The position numbers and the translations under genes were made by a program. A stretch of DNA of 6,292 bases from Treponema sp. Its GTDB lineage: Bacteria > Spirochaetota > Spirochaetia > Treponematales > Breznakiellaceae. Below the pieces are notes generated by a model. The model was given only the letters and a program-made list of their open reading frames with translations, did not search any database and was not told the origin of the DNA. Below, one piece after another: positions 6,082 to 6,292 of the stretch (position 1 is the first letter of the stretch; the number at the start of each line of letters is the position of its first letter). The DNA is taken from the NCBI GenBank assembly GCA_031266255.1, contig JAISBK010000052.1, forward strand, positions 1 through 6,292, in the 5' to 3' direction.

Positions 6082-6223
6082 AACCAGAGCATCGGCGTTT
6101 ATTTTCCTGTTCCGAGAAATCACCCAGTTTGAAAACCTGTACACGGTATTTAAGGAAAAAAATGAAAAAAACGCCATTAACCTGCTTGATTTATTTAAGA
6201 ATATAGGGGTATATTATTTCTAA
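6080..6223 (+). pseudogene. Possible C-terminal remnant of an unknown protein
   Basis: A plus-strand frame with no start codon runs from just after a TGA (6077-6079) to TAA at 6221-6223. It has no ATG, GTG or TTG. From about 6113 it reads like ordinary protein: REITQFENLYTVFKEKNEKN followed by AINLLDLFKNIGVYYF, an amphipathic charged-then-hydrophobic pattern. The rest of the upstream frame is closed, so if this was a gene only about 45 C-terminal codons survive. The opposite strand has a rival 38-codon frame (ATG at 6177, stop at 6061-6063) ending NADALVAQAKAW, with a Phe-rich N-terminus that simply reads the A-rich tract backwards. I do not recognise either product; both may be chance. Confidence 0.2.
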
Positions 6224-6252
6224 TGCGTAACATGTATTCGTGCTTAGTACTG

Positions 6253-6292
<40 letters not shown>

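Overview
The window holds one complete six-gene operon on the minus strand, rnfC-rnfD-rnfG-rnfE-rnfA-rnfB. It encodes the Rnf complex, a membrane-bound, ion-pumping ferredoxin:NAD+ oxidoreductase. The gene order and the long, cysteine-rich RnfB match the arrangement of strict anaerobes (clostridia, acetogens, many spirochaetes). GC content looks close to 50% and the Shine-Dalgarno sites are mostly strong AGGAGG. No marker gene fixes the species. A Treponema-like gut spirochaete would fit, but that is a weak inference; 'strict anaerobe' is well supported.

Layout, left to right. Positions 1-225 carry the 3' end of a plus-strand gene, most likely the C subunit of anaerobic sulfite reductase (asrC). 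Positions 226-704 contain no convincing gene. They include a strong 11-bp hairpin (639-676) between the two convergent transcription units. The rnf genes fill 705-5823 on the minus strand. D/G, G/E and E/A each overlap by the four bases ATGA, and rnfA and rnfB are 9 nt apart. The only sizeable internal gap, about 100 nt, lies between rnfC and rnfD. There a 25-bp tandem duplication has copied the rnfD ribosome site and start codon and created a 12-codon overlapping mini-ORF. Upstream of rnfC is a near-perfect sigma-70-type promoter (TTGACG, 17 nt, TATAAT; 6002-6030). It is followed by a leader of about 172 nt with two mutually exclusive hairpins just ahead of the rnfC ribosome site. Beyond the promoter is a possible gene remnant, and the window ends in 39 consecutive G residues, probably a contig-end artefact.

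How the genes work together (family knowledge): RnfB takes electrons from reduced ferredoxin through a chain of Fe-S clusters. RnfA and RnfE form the membrane core with an Fe-S centre between them. RnfD and RnfG carry covalent FMN. RnfC holds FMN and the NAD(H) site. Electron flow from ferredoxin to NAD+ drives Na+ or H+ export. The flavin transferase ApbE needed to load RnfD and RnfG is not in the window.

I see no new gene system. The observations most worth following up are the duplicated rnfD start region and the rnfC leader.
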